From positions 124,001 to 188,000 of the forward strand of contig NZ_JAVFVU010000008.1 of assembly GCF_030929615.1 (NCBI RefSeq): a DNA stretch of 64,000 nt. The letters run 5' to 3'. The position numbers were made by a program, and so were the translations under genes. How positions within the stretch are numbered: the stretch's first letter is position 1; the number at the start of each line of letters is the position of its first letter. A model generated the notes under the pieces. That model did not search any database. It was not told the origin of the DNA and saw only the letters and a program-made list of their open reading frames with translations. The stretch comes from Dyadobacter sp. LHD-138. Its GTDB lineage: Bacteria; Bacteroidota; Bacteroidia; Cytophagales; Spirosomataceae. Below, piece by piece: positions 45,084 to 53,636 of this stretch.

Positions 45084-46229
45084 ATGAATCAACTTTCCTC
45101 ATTTTATCTATTCCTGATTCTATCCATTACGTTTGTTGGCTGCCATTCGGCAAAAAAATCACTTAAGCGTAGCGATTTTGATGATTCCGTTTTTCGCGCA
45201 GCAGATAAATTAAAAAGCACCCCAACCCACAGCGCATCGCTGGAAATCTTAAAACAAGCCTTTCCAAGCGCTGTCGCCCAGCACCGGGACGATATTACCC
45301 GAAATGAAACGGCTCCTGATTTGCCAAAATGGGAGCTACTGATGGCGTCTTATCAAAAACTGAATAAACTTTATGATGCCGTAAAAACCTGTCCGGTCTG
45401 CATGAAGGCAGTCGACGCCAGGAACTATTATGAAGAGGAAAGAAATACACGTCAAAAAGCCGTTGAAACACATTATGCGGAAGGCGTAAAGTTTTTATCG
45501 CTGGGCGACCGGCAAAATGCGCGCACTGCTTACGATCATTTCGAAAGAGTCAATGAACTAAGCCCCGATTATAATGACATTCAACGCAGATTAGATGTTT
45601 CCTACAACATCGCGTCTTTCAAAGTTGTGGTTGAACAGGTTTTGGTTACTTCAAAAATGTACCAGCTCAGCAACGTTTATTTTCAAGATCGTATTAATGA
45701 TTTTCTGAAAACCAATCAGCGGATCAACAAGTTTGTACAGTTCTACACACCTGATGAAGCAGCTAACAGTAAACTAAAACCAGACCATGTTATTACCCTT
45801 CAATTTGATGATTTTGTCGTCGGGCAAACGCTGATAGAAAAAAATACCGAGACAGTTACCAGCAAGGACAGCGTGAAAGTCGGTGAGAAAACCGTGACCC
45901 GAAAAAAGGTTGAGTTTTACGACAAGGTAAAGGCTAAACTTACAAAAAACCGAAAAACAGTCCATTCCAGCGGTTTACTCGATATGCGTATTGTGGATTT
46001 TAAAACCAGACAGCAGGTTAATCAGGAAAAATTCAGCGGCGAATACAACTGGGTTTGTGAATGGGCAAATTTCAACGGCGACGAACGTGCCCTTACCGCA
46101 GCGCAACTAAGAATGTGTAAAAGCCAGGAATTATTACCGCCTGACCCGCAACAGCTTTTCGTTGAGTTCAGTAAACCGATTTATGATCGGCTGACAGATA
46201 GGCTGCGGAGTTTTTATGTGAAGTATTAA
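45084..46229 (+). CDS. Lipoprotein with repeat-like helical domain, unknown function
   Basis: A 381-residue predicted lipoprotein (FLILSITFVGCHSAKKS, lipid-modified Cys near 20). The middle has TPR-like helices (VETHYAEGVKFLSLGDRQNARTAYDHFERVNELSPDYNDIQRRLDVSYN). The C-terminal half is rich in strands and contains VITLQFDDFVVGQTLIEKNTETVTSKDSVKV. I do not recognise the family. It follows the DUF58 gene by 56 nt and may belong to the same unit; its end faces a dispersed repeat. Confidence 0.75.
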   Translation: MNQLSSFYLFLILSITFVGCHSAKKSLKRSDFDDSVFRAADKLKSTPTHSASLEILKQAFPSAVAQHRDDITRNETAPDLPKWELLMASYQKLNKLYDAVKTCPVCMKAVDARNYYEEERNTRQKAVETHYAEGVKFLSLGDRQNARTAYDHFERVNELSPDYNDIQRRLDVSYNIASFKVVVEQVLVTSKMYQLSNVYFQDRINDFLKTNQRINKFVQFYTPDEAANSKLKPDHVITLQFDDFVVGQTLIEKNTETVTSKDSVKVGEKTVTRKKVEFYDKVKAKLTKNRKTVHSSGLLDMRIVDFKTRQQVNQEKFSGEYNWVCEWANFNGDERALTAAQLRMCKSQELLPPDPQQLFVEFSKPIYDRLTDRLRSFYVKY

Positions 46230-46260
46230 TAGGTTTCAAAAATCTGCAATCCATACCATA

Positions 46261-46410
46261 TCTCCATAGGAGAACCCTGTTTATAGGAAACATATCATAT
46301 GACAAAACTGGCTCCATCGGAGCCTCCTGGCAATGATCAGGAAACTCTGATGGAGTTGTCTTTCGTAACTAAACGAGCTGGCTAGAAACAGGGTGCCCCT
46401 AAACGGGCAT
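46261..46410. repeat. Dispersed palindromic repeat family 2, copy A
   Basis: This ~150-bp element shares with the copy at 48272-48420 the order TTATAG, ACTGGCTCC(A/T)TCGGAGCC, AAACTC-GA-GGAGTTGT, AACnAGCT and CTAGAAACAGGG. GGCTCC-GGAGCC and ACTC-GGAGT are internal palindromes. It lies between two convergent genes. Confidence 0.85.
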
Positions 46411-46452
46411 TCCTTCCGCTTTACACTTCGATGATTGAATTCGCACCACTTA

Positions 46453-48087
46453 TCAAAAATATCCGTGCGTATCTACGCTACCATATTTTAGTGCAATTTC
46501 CAGTCTTTTCGTCATAAACACCCCTCCCGTCGCCATGATACTCACCGTATTGTCGCCCTTCTTCAAAAACTTAGCCGGAACGATAAAAGCATACATTTGC
46601 TCGCCTTCCTGCAAACCTTTTTGGCGGTCGAATTGTGCGGGATAATCTGCTTTTTGAATTGCCAGACGATTTCCGTTTATTTCTACATCGAATGGAGCTT
46701 TACGATCGTTTCTGATAAATAAGATTGCTTCCTCAGGGTTGACGGTTTCTACATCATCTCCTACAAAAATGGAGGCGTTGCTCTTTTTTCCTCTTCCACA
46801 TCCCATGGGCAGATCGGCTACTTGCAATACGCGGTAGGCAGGCGTCGTACCGTCGGATGCACAGAAAATTTTGTTCCGGCTCTCCAAAGTTTTGAGAGAA
46901 CCTATTTCTTTCAACAAAGACGGCACTGCGTATCTACACGATAAACCTCCTTCTGTCGCGACTATTTTTTCTTTATTGATGCGCTTATAGAAGTCGAAAT
47001 AGTAATTAAATAAATGAATTCCATCTCCCTGATTTAGTAAATGAGAAGCCATGCCTTTATACATGCCATGCGTATAAAATTCATAGGGCGTGTACCCACC
47101 GGAATCGATCGTTCCATATACGGGAATCTTGGGGTTCTTTAAATCTGTCTTAAATTTCGCAACAGGGGTAGCCGTTTCACCAGGCCAGTGTGCACCGATG
47201 GAAATAAAGTCAATAAGTCCCATAGATACCCATTTTTTCACATCCAAACCTTTTTGCAGGCACCCTTCAATGGTAATAGGAACCCGAACCGATAGCGTCA
47301 AACGCTTGCCTCTCTTTTTCCCTTCGACGTCGAGTTTCAGACGAATATTCTGGATCATTTCTGTGATGAGGTGTGCATTTTCACTGGCTTCCTCAGGTTT
47401 AAAAAAAACAGCGAACCTCATAAAATCTAAATCAAATCCATCAATCATGTCATACTTTTCGATCTGCTCGTGAATGAGATTTAACTTATATTGTCGTACT
47501 TCTGCATGCTTGAAATTCAAAGCATTGCTGCTGTTGTAGCCTTGGGAGTCTTTTCCAAGCCAAAACTGCGGGTTTTGAATCCAGAAGTCAGGATAAACCC
47601 ATGCGCAAAATTGTGTACTGTCAGCAAAGTGCAGATCATTCATACGGAAAGTAACGATGGCCTCAAGCCCATTTTTCTTCGCGCGTGTTAAAGAAGCTGC
47701 AATCACATCGGTTCCTTCCACCTCCAGATTTTTGATGTTCCGATGGTATTTTTTCCAGACCGCTACTGTTTCCGGCTTGCTGTTACAGGCTACTTTCCCT
47801 TCCAAATCATCACAAAATGTTCGGGCATATTTGGACTTATAGTATACAAAATCGCTGCCCGTATTCATCATGAATGTGGTAACCTGTGTACTAGAAACCA
47901 TGTCTACGTAGTTGTTAATATCTGACACAGCGAGCGGTTTGTCCAGATCAAACCAATTATTGCTTAATGCATCTGTACCATCATTGTTATGAATAATTCT
48001 GAATTGAGGTGATTTCTTGGCAGGGGGTGTTGAAAAACCAGATTGGCAGAAAGCTATTATTAAACACGAAAGTAGTTTAAATTTCAT
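46453..48087 (-). CDS. Secreted TIM-barrel glycoside-hydrolase-like protein
   Basis: A 544-residue protein with a signal peptide (LLSCLIIAFCQSGFS). The central part resembles TIM-barrel hydrolase-like proteins (GHL10/GH-like): TRAKKNGLEAIVTFRMNDLHF, YDMIDGFDLDFMRFAVFF (an acidic DFD cluster where a catalytic acid could sit), LTLSVRVPITIEGCLQKGLDV, and FISIGAHWPGE. The C-terminal ~120 residues look like a beta-sandwich (VEINGNRLAIQKADY, GDNTVSIMATGG). The substrate is unknown, and the family call is from general layout only. The gene is flanked by two copies of the same repeat element. Confidence 0.6.
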   Translation of the reverse strand: MKFKLLSCLIIAFCQSGFSTPPAKKSPQFRIIHNNDGTDALSNNWFDLDKPLAVSDINNYVDMVSSTQVTTFMMNTGSDFVYYKSKYARTFCDDLEGKVACNSKPETVAVWKKYHRNIKNLEVEGTDVIAASLTRAKKNGLEAIVTFRMNDLHFADSTQFCAWVYPDFWIQNPQFWLGKDSQGYNSSNALNFKHAEVRQYKLNLIHEQIEKYDMIDGFDLDFMRFAVFFKPEEASENAHLITEMIQNIRLKLDVEGKKRGKRLTLSVRVPITIEGCLQKGLDVKKWVSMGLIDFISIGAHWPGETATPVAKFKTDLKNPKIPVYGTIDSGGYTPYEFYTHGMYKGMASHLLNQGDGIHLFNYYFDFYKRINKEKIVATEGGLSCRYAVPSLLKEIGSLKTLESRNKIFCASDGTTPAYRVLQVADLPMGCGRGKKSNASIFVGDDVETVNPEEAILFIRNDRKAPFDVEINGNRLAIQKADYPAQFDRQKGLQEGEQMYAFIVPAKFLKKGDNTVSIMATGGVFMTKRLEIALKYGSVDTHGYF

Positions 48088-48271
48088 AGGGTAGGAAGGT
48101 GTTTTGAATTGGAATAAAAGAGAATCGAAGTACTTTGTACTTCCGAAGCAAACATAGTTAAAAGAAAGATAAATTCACCAAGCCGACCGATTCTCAATAG
48201 GGTTTAATGAAAAGAGGGAAATCAATTAAAAGCCTGTTTCTATGTTAAAAAAATCAAATCAATCGGATACA

Positions 48272-48420
48272 TCCCATCGGAGATCCTTATTTATAGAAAA
48301 TAGTTAAAATAACGAAACTGGCTCCTTCGGAGCCTCCTGTCGGGATCGGGAAACTCCGAAGGAGTTGTGTCGCAAAATCAAACCAGCTAACTAGAAACAG
48401 GGAGCCCATCAATAGGCATT
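48272..48420. repeat. Dispersed palindromic repeat family 2, copy B
   Basis: Same orientation and order of motifs as copy A: TTTATAG, GAAACTGGCTCCTTCGGAGCCTC, AAACTCCGAAGGAGTTGTG and CTAGAAACAGGGAGCCC. It occupies most of the 355-bp gap between the radA stop and the start of the secreted hydrolase-like gene; the remaining ~180 bp before that gene hold nothing else I recognise. Confidence 0.85.
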
Positions 48421-48442
48421 ACACAGCATTTTCTGAATCTCC

Positions 48443-49816
48443 TTACTTATTCAAAAACAACTCCATAAAAAGCTGATCCAAATGCGCAACCATCACCACT
48501 TCAATTTTCGCGTCCTTAACATCCAGCCCCTTTCCGTTATACTTTGAGATGTAAATCTTCTTAAAACCAAGTTTTGCCGCTTCTGAAATCCGGCTTTCGA
48601 TTCGATTTACGGCCCGTACTTCCCCGCCAAGCCCGACCTCTGCCGCAAAACAGACCGACGGCGGAATAAACGAATCTTCATAAGAAGACACAATCGAAGC
48701 GACTACGGATAGGTCAATGGCCGGATCTTCAACCCGTAACCCGCCGGCTACATTTAAAAATACATCCTGAACACCCAACCTGAAACCGCCGCGTTTTTCC
48801 AGCACCGCCAAAAGCATCTGTAACCTTTTGGCATCAAAACCCGTCCCGCTTCGCTGTGGTGTTCCATAGGTAGAAACGCTGACAAGCGACTGAATTTCAA
48901 TCAAAAGCGGGCGATTCCCTTCCATCATCGAACCAATGGAAATTCCGCTAATCGGTTCATCACGCTGGGAAATAAGTATCTCCGAAGGATTGCTAACCTG
49001 GCGTAGTCCGGCTGCATGCATTTCATAAATACCTAATTCCGAAGTACTTCCGAAACGATTTTTTACCGTTCTTAAAATTCGGTAGGTGGTATGTCGGTCC
49101 CCTTCAAATTGTAAAACCGTGTCCACCATATGCTCCAGCACTTTCGGCCCCGCCAGTGAACCGTCTTTGGTAATGTGCCCGATCAGAAACACGGGAACAC
49201 CGGTTTCCTTGGCATACTTCATAAATTCCGCTGTACATTCCCGAACCTGCGAAACGCTTCCCGCTCCCGATTCAATGTACGCCGACTGCATGGTCTGTAT
49301 CGAATCGATGATCAGGATTTCAGGTTGAAAATCTTCAATCTGCCTGAAAATATTGGTCGTATGTGTTTCTGTAAGGATAAAACAGTTGTCACTTTTCGAA
49401 GACATCCGTTCCGCACGCATCTTGATCTGCTGCTCAGACTCTTCGCCTGAAACATACAAAACCTTTTTCTTCGTAAGCGTCAGCGCAATTTGCAGCATCA
49501 GCGTCGACTTCCCGATCCCGGGTTCCCCTCCGATCAGCACCAGCGATCCCTGCACAATCCCTCCGCCCAAAACACGATTTAATTCACCATCATCGGTAAT
49601 AATTCTCGGTTCGTTCGCGTATTCGATCTCGGCAATGGCCTTTGGTTTACTGGCAAGGTTAATCGCTTTCCAGGACACCGTCGTTTTTTTATCCTCTTTT
49701 TCGATCACTTCCTGCACCATGGTATTCCACTCTCCGCAAGAAGGACACCGACCAACCCATTTGGGCGAATTGTATCCGCATTCCTGACAAAAATATGCTG
49801 TTTTGGCTTTGGCCAT
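48443..49816 (-). CDS. radA: DNA repair protein RadA
   Basis: The 457-residue branch-migration ATPase acts in recombinational repair. The N-terminal zinc finger (CQECGYNSPKWVGRCPSCGEW), Walker A GGEPGIGKST, the RadA-specific KNRFGST motif, and the C-terminal Lon-like domain (LNVAGGLRVEDPAIDLSVVASIVSS; GEVGLGGEVR-like AEVGLGGEVRAVNRIESRI) are all present in the normal order. It is transcribed alone on the minus strand, diverging from the porin-like gene. Confidence 0.97.
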   Translation of the reverse strand: MAKAKTAYFCQECGYNSPKWVGRCPSCGEWNTMVQEVIEKEDKKTTVSWKAINLASKPKAIAEIEYANEPRIITDDGELNRVLGGGIVQGSLVLIGGEPGIGKSTLMLQIALTLTKKKVLYVSGEESEQQIKMRAERMSSKSDNCFILTETHTTNIFRQIEDFQPEILIIDSIQTMQSAYIESGAGSVSQVRECTAEFMKYAKETGVPVFLIGHITKDGSLAGPKVLEHMVDTVLQFEGDRHTTYRILRTVKNRFGSTSELGIYEMHAAGLRQVSNPSEILISQRDEPISGISIGSMMEGNRPLLIEIQSLVSVSTYGTPQRSGTGFDAKRLQMLLAVLEKRGGFRLGVQDVFLNVAGGLRVEDPAIDLSVVASIVSSYEDSFIPPSVCFAAEVGLGGEVRAVNRIESRISEAAKLGFKKIYISKYNGKGLDVKDAKIEVVMVAHLDQLFMELFLNK

Positions 49817-49984
49817 AAGGGGTTTCTCTTAGTTTGTTGTCGTATAAGTTGTTATATTATTGTCTTCTAAATCTTGCCAAAGATGCAAACCTTTTCCACG
49901 TTAAATCAAAAAACAGTAGATTTACGTACCGTTTTTTATATCCAGACGTTATCAATCGGATTTAGTCATCAACAATTATTCCGT

Positions 49985-50698
49985 ATGAACGTATTCAAGA
50001 CAACAATTTTCGCGGGCCTTTTATTCCTGACCACAGTAATTTCTGCGCAGGCTCAGTCGAAGGGTTTCGCTTTTGGTTTAAAGGGCGGTGTCAATTTATC
50101 CCGTTTGACGATGGGAAATGTTTTGACGACCCGCTACGACGACAACGGGAACGCCTATCTGAAATATGACGGTTCCGAGGTCAGAGATAATCTTAAACAA
50201 AGTTTTGACACAAAAACCGGCTGGGTTGGAGGTGCCTGGATGCGATTTGGACGCACGATATTTGTGCAGCCCGAGGTTTTGGTTTCTACAAAGGGAGGAT
50301 CTTTTAATATTATCCCCGATGGCTCCACTACTGCGGAGACTGTAAAAATCAAGTACAGCAACATTGATGTACCCTTGCTTATCGGATTAAAAGGCGGGCC
50401 GATCCGTATTTTAGCCGGGCCGTTATTTTCTTTTCGCGTTGGAGATAATCAGAAGCTGAGTGATGCATTCAAGCAGTATTCCTCGAACCGGGATAACGCT
50501 TTATCAAATGCAGTCGTTGGTTATCAGTTTGGTGCAGGACTTGATCTGGGGAGTTTTAGTCTTGATGTCCGCAAAGAAGGTACTTTTACGGATCTTGCCA
50601 CCTTTAAATTAAATGGCAAACCAATTGAGGGAAGCAATGCAACGGTACGCCAGAAAGTAACTTCATGGCAGGTAACGCTGGGCCTTAAACTATTTTAG
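49985..50698 (+). CDS. Outer-membrane beta-barrel (porin family) protein
   Basis: A 237-residue protein with a signal peptide (MNVFKTTIFAGLLFLTTVISAQAQ). I chose the ATG at 49985 because the longer frame from 49874 adds 37 residues before the signal peptide. The mature part has the small-barrel pattern of the OMP_b-brl_2 family: FGLKGGVNLSRLTMGN, WVGGAWMRFGRTIFVQPEVLVSTKGG, NIDVPLLIGLKGGPIRILAGPLFSF and an aromatic-ended last strand SWQVTLGLKLF. Such proteins are common surface proteins in Bacteroidota, and the function here is unknown. Confidence 0.82.
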   Translation: MNVFKTTIFAGLLFLTTVISAQAQSKGFAFGLKGGVNLSRLTMGNVLTTRYDDNGNAYLKYDGSEVRDNLKQSFDTKTGWVGGAWMRFGRTIFVQPEVLVSTKGGSFNIIPDGSTTAETVKIKYSNIDVPLLIGLKGGPIRILAGPLFSFRVGDNQKLSDAFKQYSSNRDNALSNAVVGYQFGAGLDLGSFSLDVRKEGTFTDLATFKLNGKPIEGSNATVRQKVTSWQVTLGLKLF

Positions 50699-50719
50699 AT
50701 TGACTAGACAACAAAACAT

Positions 50720-50745
50720 GCAGCCGTCGATCTGGCGATGGCTGC
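50720..50745 (+). terminator. Hairpin downstream of the porin-family gene
   Basis: GCAGCCGTCG (50720-50729) pairs with CGATGGCTGC (50736-50745) with one wobble and a 6-nt loop. No T run follows, so termination would be inefficient or factor-dependent. Confidence 0.5.
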
Positions 50746-50812
50746 TGTCCTTATGAATAACCCACTAATTTTTACCTAGTAAATATTTTATCGATAGAAT
50801 ATGTGTTTCGTG

Positions 50813-51211
50813 TCAGGCACTGATACGACGGTTGGCATGATCAAGAATGCCGGTTATTTCTTTGATTTTTCTACGGGATACAATCACTTCTTTACCGCAG
50901 GCCATTTTTAGCATACGATCATCCTCCATGCGTTCTACAACGTAATTCGAATTAACCAGATACGATTTATGAACTCTGATAAAATTGTTTGCCAATAGCT
51001 CCGCAAGCGATTTTAACGTTTTCGAAACCAAATATCTTTTACCGGCATTGGTATAGATAAAAGTATAATTCCCTTCTCCTTCCAAAAATGTAATAATGTC
51101 AGGGGTAAGAAATATCGTTCTGCCCATAGACTGAACTGAAATGTGAACTGTCCTGTCAGCCGATGCATTGTCCGACAATGTTTGATGAGTAAAGTTTCCT
51201 AAAGTTTTCAT
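50813..51211 (-). CDS. LytTR DNA-binding protein
   Basis: A 132-residue protein consisting almost only of a LytTR DNA-binding domain (about residues 30-125): GRTIFLTPDIITFLEGEGNYTFIYTNAGKRYLVSKTLKSL, then NFIRVHKSYLVNSNYVV and VIVSRRKIKEI. It lacks a receiver domain, so it is a stand-alone regulator. I chose the ATG at 51211; the frame extends to a TTG at 51256. A 12-base motif TTTTACCTAGTA occurs both upstream (51386-51397) and just downstream (50770-50781) of the gene and may be a binding site. Confidence 0.88.
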   Translation of the reverse strand: MKTLGNFTHQTLSDNASADRTVHISVQSMGRTIFLTPDIITFLEGEGNYTFIYTNAGKRYLVSKTLKSLAELLANNFIRVHKSYLVNSNYVVERMEDDRMLKMACGKEVIVSRRKIKEITGILDHANRRISA

Positions 51212-51613
51212 AATGATGTTTTGGGGCTGGTTTTCCGACGTTGTTTTGTGATTCAAATGTAGATGGAATATTCATGTAAATAAAGTACCCATAATTAGGT
51301 ATTTTAACACAAGTAACTGAATAACATAGAGTTAAATCAATACTTAGAAATGAAATGACGTAACTGACCTTATCAAAACACGTAATTTTACCTAGTATAC
51401 AAAACATCCAAAACGGGCTCTTTTTTAGGTTAAATTTTATACTCTTAAAAAATCTCAGCTCAGGCCGCGTAACTTTATCTATCTTTGCAGCAGTTTTCAC
51501 ACCAATATCGCCTGTTCGATAGCTGGTTTAGAAGAAATAGAAATTAGTGGAACACGGCAGTTGGCAGCCAGCAATCTGGTTCCGATTACGGTTCTTTACA
51601 ACCAATAAAATTT
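51212..51613. other. Intergenic region between the LytTR gene and pheS
   Basis: About 400 bp without a convincing gene. It holds the motif TTTTACCTAGTA at 51386-51397, a -7-type box TATCTTTG at 51480-51487 directed towards pheS, and a ~130-nt leader after it. A minus-strand frame across it overlaps the promoter and the LytTR start and looks spurious. Confidence 0.6.
51480..51487 (+). promoter_or_regulatory. -7 promoter box for pheS
   Basis: TATCTTTG matches TAnnTTTG exactly and is followed by GCAG. It would give a ~120-nt leader before the pheS ATG at 51614. No good -33 TTTG was found at the usual distance. Confidence 0.5.
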
Positions 51614-52654
51614 ATGATTACTGATCGGGTAAAGGAATTACTCCAAGAAATTGAAATAAGCCAGGTTGACAATAAAGAACAACTTGAAGCATTTCGTTTA
51701 CGGTACATTAGCAAGAAAGGCGTTGTTACCGAATTATTTGACGGGCTTAAAAACATTCCTCAGGAAGATCGCCGTGCCGTTGGACAGGAATTAAATACAT
51801 TAAAAAATCTTGCTCAGTCCCGTTTTCAGGATTTTACGACAAAACTGGAAGAGGTTTCCGATAACAATGAAGGCAGCCAGATTGACCTGACTTTACCCGT
51901 TGCGCCTAACCTTCAGGGCAGTATCCATCCTCTTACCATTGTTCGCCGCAGAATTATTGAGATTTTCGAACGTATGGGATTCAATGTTTCTTACGGACCG
52001 GAAATCGAGACGGACTGGTACAATTTCGGCGCGCTTAATTTTGCTGATAACCACCCGGCGCGTGAAATGCAGGATACTTTCTTTATTTCAAAAGGAGAAG
52101 GTGCCGTAAAGGATGATGTGCTGCTAAGAACGCATACTTCCAATGTTCAGGTGCGTTTGATGGAAAGACAAAAACCGCCGATCCGTTCGATCATGCCGGG
52201 ACGTGTCTTCCGTAATGAAGCGATTTCGGCGCGTGCGCACTGTGTATTTCATCAGGTAGAAGGACTTTATGTCGACCGCAATGTTAGCTTCAAGGATTTA
52301 AAAGATACACTGCTTCACTTTGCCAAGGAGATGTTTGGTAAAGATTCCAAGATCCGTCTGCGTCCTTCGTATTTCCCTTTCACAGAACCCAGCGCGGAAA
52401 TCGACGTAAGCTGCTTTATATGTAAAGGAAAAGGCTGTAACATTTGCAAGCACAGCGGCTGGGTAGAAATTGCAGGTTCAGGTATGGTTGACCCCGCTGT
52501 TTTGGAAAATGCAGGCATTGATGGTGAAAAATTTACCGGTTTCGCATTTGGCATGGGCATCGAGCGTATTACGATGCTGCGTTACGGAATCAGTGATTTA
52601 AGATTATTTACAGAAAACGATGTGCGGTTCCTAAGACAATTCGAAGGCGCCTGA
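51614..52654 (+). CDS. pheS: Phenylalanine-tRNA ligase alpha subunit
   Basis: The 346-residue alpha chain charges tRNA-Phe together with PheT, which is not in the window. The N-terminal coiled coil (residues 1-85) binds tRNA. The class II catalytic core follows: motif 1 region HPLTIVRRRIIEIFERMGF, motif 2 PGRVFRNEAISARAHCVFHQVEGLYVD, and motif 3 GFAFGMGIERITMLRYGI. A CFICKGKGCNIC segment near 265-280 is common in bacterial PheS. The ATG at 51614 fits the family length. Confidence 0.97.
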   Translation: MITDRVKELLQEIEISQVDNKEQLEAFRLRYISKKGVVTELFDGLKNIPQEDRRAVGQELNTLKNLAQSRFQDFTTKLEEVSDNNEGSQIDLTLPVAPNLQGSIHPLTIVRRRIIEIFERMGFNVSYGPEIETDWYNFGALNFADNHPAREMQDTFFISKGEGAVKDDVLLRTHTSNVQVRLMERQKPPIRSIMPGRVFRNEAISARAHCVFHQVEGLYVDRNVSFKDLKDTLLHFAKEMFGKDSKIRLRPSYFPFTEPSAEIDVSCFICKGKGCNICKHSGWVEIAGSGMVDPAVLENAGIDGEKFTGFAFGMGIERITMLRYGISDLRLFTENDVRFLRQFEGA

Positions 52655-52763
52655 TAGCAATCTTTAACCTGATTTTTAATCATAATCTCAGGCAAACATT
52701 GAACGCATATAAAATCCGGTTTTCCAGTGGAATTAATTTCCAATCTGGCAAATCGGATTTTTT

Positions 52764-53495
52764 TCAAAATCTCGTTTCGAGGTAATAAGGTAACATTCTC
52801 TTCCAGGCCCACCAGTCATGGGGTATATCTTCCCCCCAGATATCCAGTTCATGGGGTACATTTTTAGCGTTTAAAATATCAGATATCTGCCTGGAACACC
52901 CCGGATGTTCATGCGCTCCCGACCCGGTAACAAAATGAATATGTCTGCTTTCCCTGTAAAGCGACAGTTGCCACTCGGCTTTTAATTGCGACAGATATTG
53001 AATGGGCGAATTGAAATACACATTGTCATCATAATATCCATCTGTATATGCGCTTAAATCGTAACAACCACTCATGCCAACCACGCCGTGGATAGCATCA
53101 GGATAACGAAAAAATAAATTGGCCGCATGAAAGGCGCCAAGAGACGCACCACCGGTTATAATCTGATTTTTCTGACTGGTTGTGTCTTTTATAAAAGGAA
53201 TGACTTCCCGGATCACATAATCATTAAAATGCTGATGGCGCATCGCCTTGTCATATCCATTCATATGGGGATTGAGCCAGCTTTCTCCATTGATACTGCT
53301 GATGCAATAAACCTTTACCTTTCCCGAATTGATGTAAGGGGCTATACTTTCGATAAGTCCGTTTTGTTCGTATTCGAGATAATCCGACGCCGCAGTGGGA
53401 ATTAATAACAAAGCAAATCCATAATGGCCATAAACCGCGATATCCAGCGGTTTATTAAGCGAAGGGCTGTACCAGCTGGCTACTTCACGTTGCAT
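52764..53495 (-). CDS. Alpha/beta-hydrolase esterase
   Basis: A 243-residue esterase of the putative-esterase (EstD/feruloyl-esterase-like) family with a nucleophile elbow G-A-S-L-G in ITGGASLGAFHAANLFFRYPD. A C-terminal histidine candidate is in GEDIPHDWWAWKRML, and DIWGEDI or HFVTGSGAHEHPG may carry the acid. There is no signal peptide, so it is cytoplasmic. It lies 141 bp downstream of the ATP-grasp gene on the same strand; esterases of this type often accompany such ATP-grasp genes, which suggests a shared but unidentified pathway. Confidence 0.85.
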   Translation of the reverse strand: MQREVASWYSPSLNKPLDIAVYGHYGFALLLIPTAASDYLEYEQNGLIESIAPYINSGKVKVYCISSINGESWLNPHMNGYDKAMRHQHFNDYVIREVIPFIKDTTSQKNQIITGGASLGAFHAANLFFRYPDAIHGVVGMSGCYDLSAYTDGYYDDNVYFNSPIQYLSQLKAEWQLSLYRESRHIHFVTGSGAHEHPGCSRQISDILNAKNVPHELDIWGEDIPHDWWAWKRMLPYYLETRF

Positions 53496-53636
53496 CTCGT
53501 TTTAATTTAAAGTTGATAAAGTTCCGGACAACCTGCCCTACCATCAAGACCAACATTAAAAAATTGATGCCAGTCCGCCATAATCCAGTGCTGGCATCAA
53601 TTTTTTTAAACGACTCGAAAAAAAACGGACCGATCC

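Noticed and set aside
46261-48420. Composite transposon formed by the two repeat copies
   Set aside because: No transposase is encoded, the repeats have no insertion-sequence ends or target duplications, and they resemble palindromic intergenic elements.
51156-51500. A 114-codon minus-strand frame upstream of the LytTR gene
   Set aside because: It overlaps the LytTR start and the pheS promoter box, and its composition matches non-coding AT-rich DNA.
51500-51610. Possible tRNA-like sequence before pheS
   Set aside because: A GGTTCCGATTAC stretch recalls a T-loop, but no acceptor stem or anticodon arm could be folded around it.
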